From Actinomycetota bacterium (GTDB taxonomy: Bacteria; Actinomycetota; Thermoleophilia; Solirubrobacterales; Solirubrobacteraceae): 5,690 nt of DNA. This document shows positions 4,736-5,690 of the stretch, piece after piece; position 1 is the stretch's first letter, and the number at the start of each line of letters is the position of its first letter. The translations under genes and the position numbers were made by a program. A model generated the notes under the pieces. It saw only the letters and a list, made by a program, of their open reading frames with translations, searched no databases and had not been told where the DNA came from. The stretch is from assembly GCA_009699615.1 (NCBI GenBank), contig WLNV01000111.1, positions 1 through 5,690 of the forward strand. The letters are read 5' to 3'.

Positions 4736-5690
4736 CTACGAAGCCGAGCCGAGCAGCTCCTGCGCGATCTCGCTGAAGCAGCGAGCGGCGAAGGCAAGAT
4801 CGCGAACGTCGATCCGCTCATCGGGGGCATGGATCAGTGGCCACATCTGCGCCAGCGAGGTGTGGCGCATCGGAAAGAAGCCGTAGGAGACCGAGTCCGG
4901 GAAGGTCGCGCGGATCGTCCGCGAGTCGGTGAAAGCCGGCAGCACGATTGGCACCGTCCGCGCACCCGGGTCCTCGCGCGCAATCCAGCCGCTGAGCAGA
5001 TCCATCAGCGGGCTGTCAACCGCAGAGCCGTTGCCGATCGCCTGCTCGGTGAACTCCAGCCGGTAGCCCTCGGTGCCGAGAACTTCAGCAACGCGTTTGC
5101 GAACCAGCGCCTCACCAAGGCCGGGGGGCGTGCGGCAGTCGACTCGTAGCTTGGCCTGCGACGGCAGCACGTTGATCTTCCCTGAGGCAGAGATCACGGT
5201 CGGCGCGAATGTCAGGCCGAGCATCGGCTCAACGAAGGCAGCCAGCAGCGGCTCGCGCTGGCGCAGACGATCGAGCGCGGCGCCGACGTCGCCGTCTTCA
5301 ACCGGCGCGCCCAGGTCGGTCATCAGCGCACTTGCACCATCGGTCAGGTCGTAAACCGGTTCCCACTCACCGAGCGCCGTGATCAGCGGCGCCAACTTCA
5401 GCAGCGCGTTGTCGCCGAAGCGCGGGTTGCTGGCGTGGCCGGCAACACCGTCGGTCGTGATCGTGAAGCGGCAGACGCCCTTCTCAGCAACGCAGACGCC
5501 GTAGAGCCGCTCGCCACCGAGTTCGAAGAAGGCGCCGGCGCCCTCGTTGAGCGAGTAGTCGCAGCGAACGAGGTCGGGATGGTTTTCGCAGAGCCATGCG
5601 ACGCCGTCGGCTCCGCCCGTCTCCTCGTCAACGACGCAAACGATCAAGAGGTCGCCGTTGGCCGGACGCCAACCGCTGTTCGCCAGCTCA
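4736..5690 (-). CDS. M20-family metallopeptidase/deacylase, C-terminal part (5' end outside window)
   Basis: The frame is open to the right edge, so the true start lies beyond 5690; the 318 visible residues begin ELANSGWRPANGDLL. Numbering from the TTG codon at 5647, DEETGG at 7-12 holds the catalytic base Glu8 and metal ligand Glu9, NEG at 34-36 the likely ligand Glu35, GHASNPRFGDNAL at 70-82 marks the dimerisation domain with its substrate-contacting His71, GKINVLPSQAKLRVDCR at 156-172 is the central-sheet signature, TDSR at 240-243 the conserved return segment, and HAPDER at 273-278 supplies the last metal ligand His273. The upstream HxD-type ligands are missing because of the edge. The family (ArgE/DapE/CPG2/acylase types) hydrolyses peptide or N-acyl amide bonds with two zinc ions in the cytoplasm; the visible part does not identify the substrate. 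It is the promoter-proximal visible gene of the run leading to the epimerase. Confidence 0.92.
   Translation of the reverse strand, partial: ELANSGWRPANGDLLIVCVVDEETGGADGVAWLCENHPDLVRCDYSLNEGAGAFFELGGERLYGVCVAEKGVCRFTITTDGVAGHASNPRFGDNALLKLAPLITALGEWEPVYDLTDGASALMTDLGAPVEDGDVGAALDRLRQREPLLAAFVEPMLGLTFAPTVISASGKINVLPSQAKLRVDCRTPPGLGEALVRKRVAEVLGTEGYRLEFTEQAIGNGSAVDSPLMDLLSGWIAREDPGARTVPIVLPAFTDSRTIRATFPDSVSYGFFPMRHTSLAQMWPLIHAPDERIDVRDLAFAARCFSEIAQELLGSAS

Noticed and set aside
4723..4830. Longer epimerase start at 4830
   Set aside because: The extra 36 residues are Arg/Ser/Ala-rich shadow of the peptidase gene; epimerases begin a few residues before the IDHV motif, as from 4722.

Overview
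The window is GC-rich, densely coding bacterial DNA with G or C at most third codon positions. Together with apparent SD-less starts sitting just behind TANNNT boxes and a small protein resembling actinobacterial DUF3107, this suggests an actinobacterium, perhaps of the Thermoleophilia/Solirubrobacterales type. That placement is inference from general character, not from a marker gene. I see no mobile element, phage gene, CRISPR array, tRNA or rRNA. No stretch longer than about 60 bases lies outside a gene.

Left part, minus strand (read right to left from 2034): an ABC1/AarF/UbiB-family atypical kinase (628-2034), a MaoC-type (R)-enoyl-CoA hydratase (134-586) with a very good Shine-Dalgarno, and the first 27 codons of an aldehyde dehydrogenase (1-83), which runs off the left edge. 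The aldehyde dehydrogenase start codon sits at the centre of a perfect 8-bp inverted repeat and just downstream of a TAATCT box.

Middle, plus strand: a stand-alone 5'-3' exonuclease / flap endonuclease (2094-2966). It is transcribed divergently from the kinase across 59 bp and converges on ychF with an 11-bp overlap of the two 3' ends. One of its normally invariant metal-binding aspartates appears as glycine.

Right part, minus strand: a compact run of an M20 metallopeptidase (4736 to beyond the right edge), methylmalonyl-CoA epimerase (4312-4722), a 76-residue small protein (4082-4312) and the ATPase YchF (2956-4035). The spacings are 13 nt, a 1-nt stop/start overlap, and 46 nt, so the first three genes at least look like one operon.

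Functionally the window is mostly core metabolism and housekeeping: propionate/methylmalonyl-CoA interconversion, acyl-CoA hydration and aldehyde oxidation, peptide or acyl-amino-acid hydrolysis, a ribosome-associated ATPase and a nucleic-acid nuclease. I did not find a clearly new multi-gene system. The points most worth a second look are the Asp-to-Gly change in the nuclease, the DUF3107-like small protein coupled to the epimerase, the inverted repeat around the aldehyde dehydrogenase start, and a YchF with no cysteine at all.
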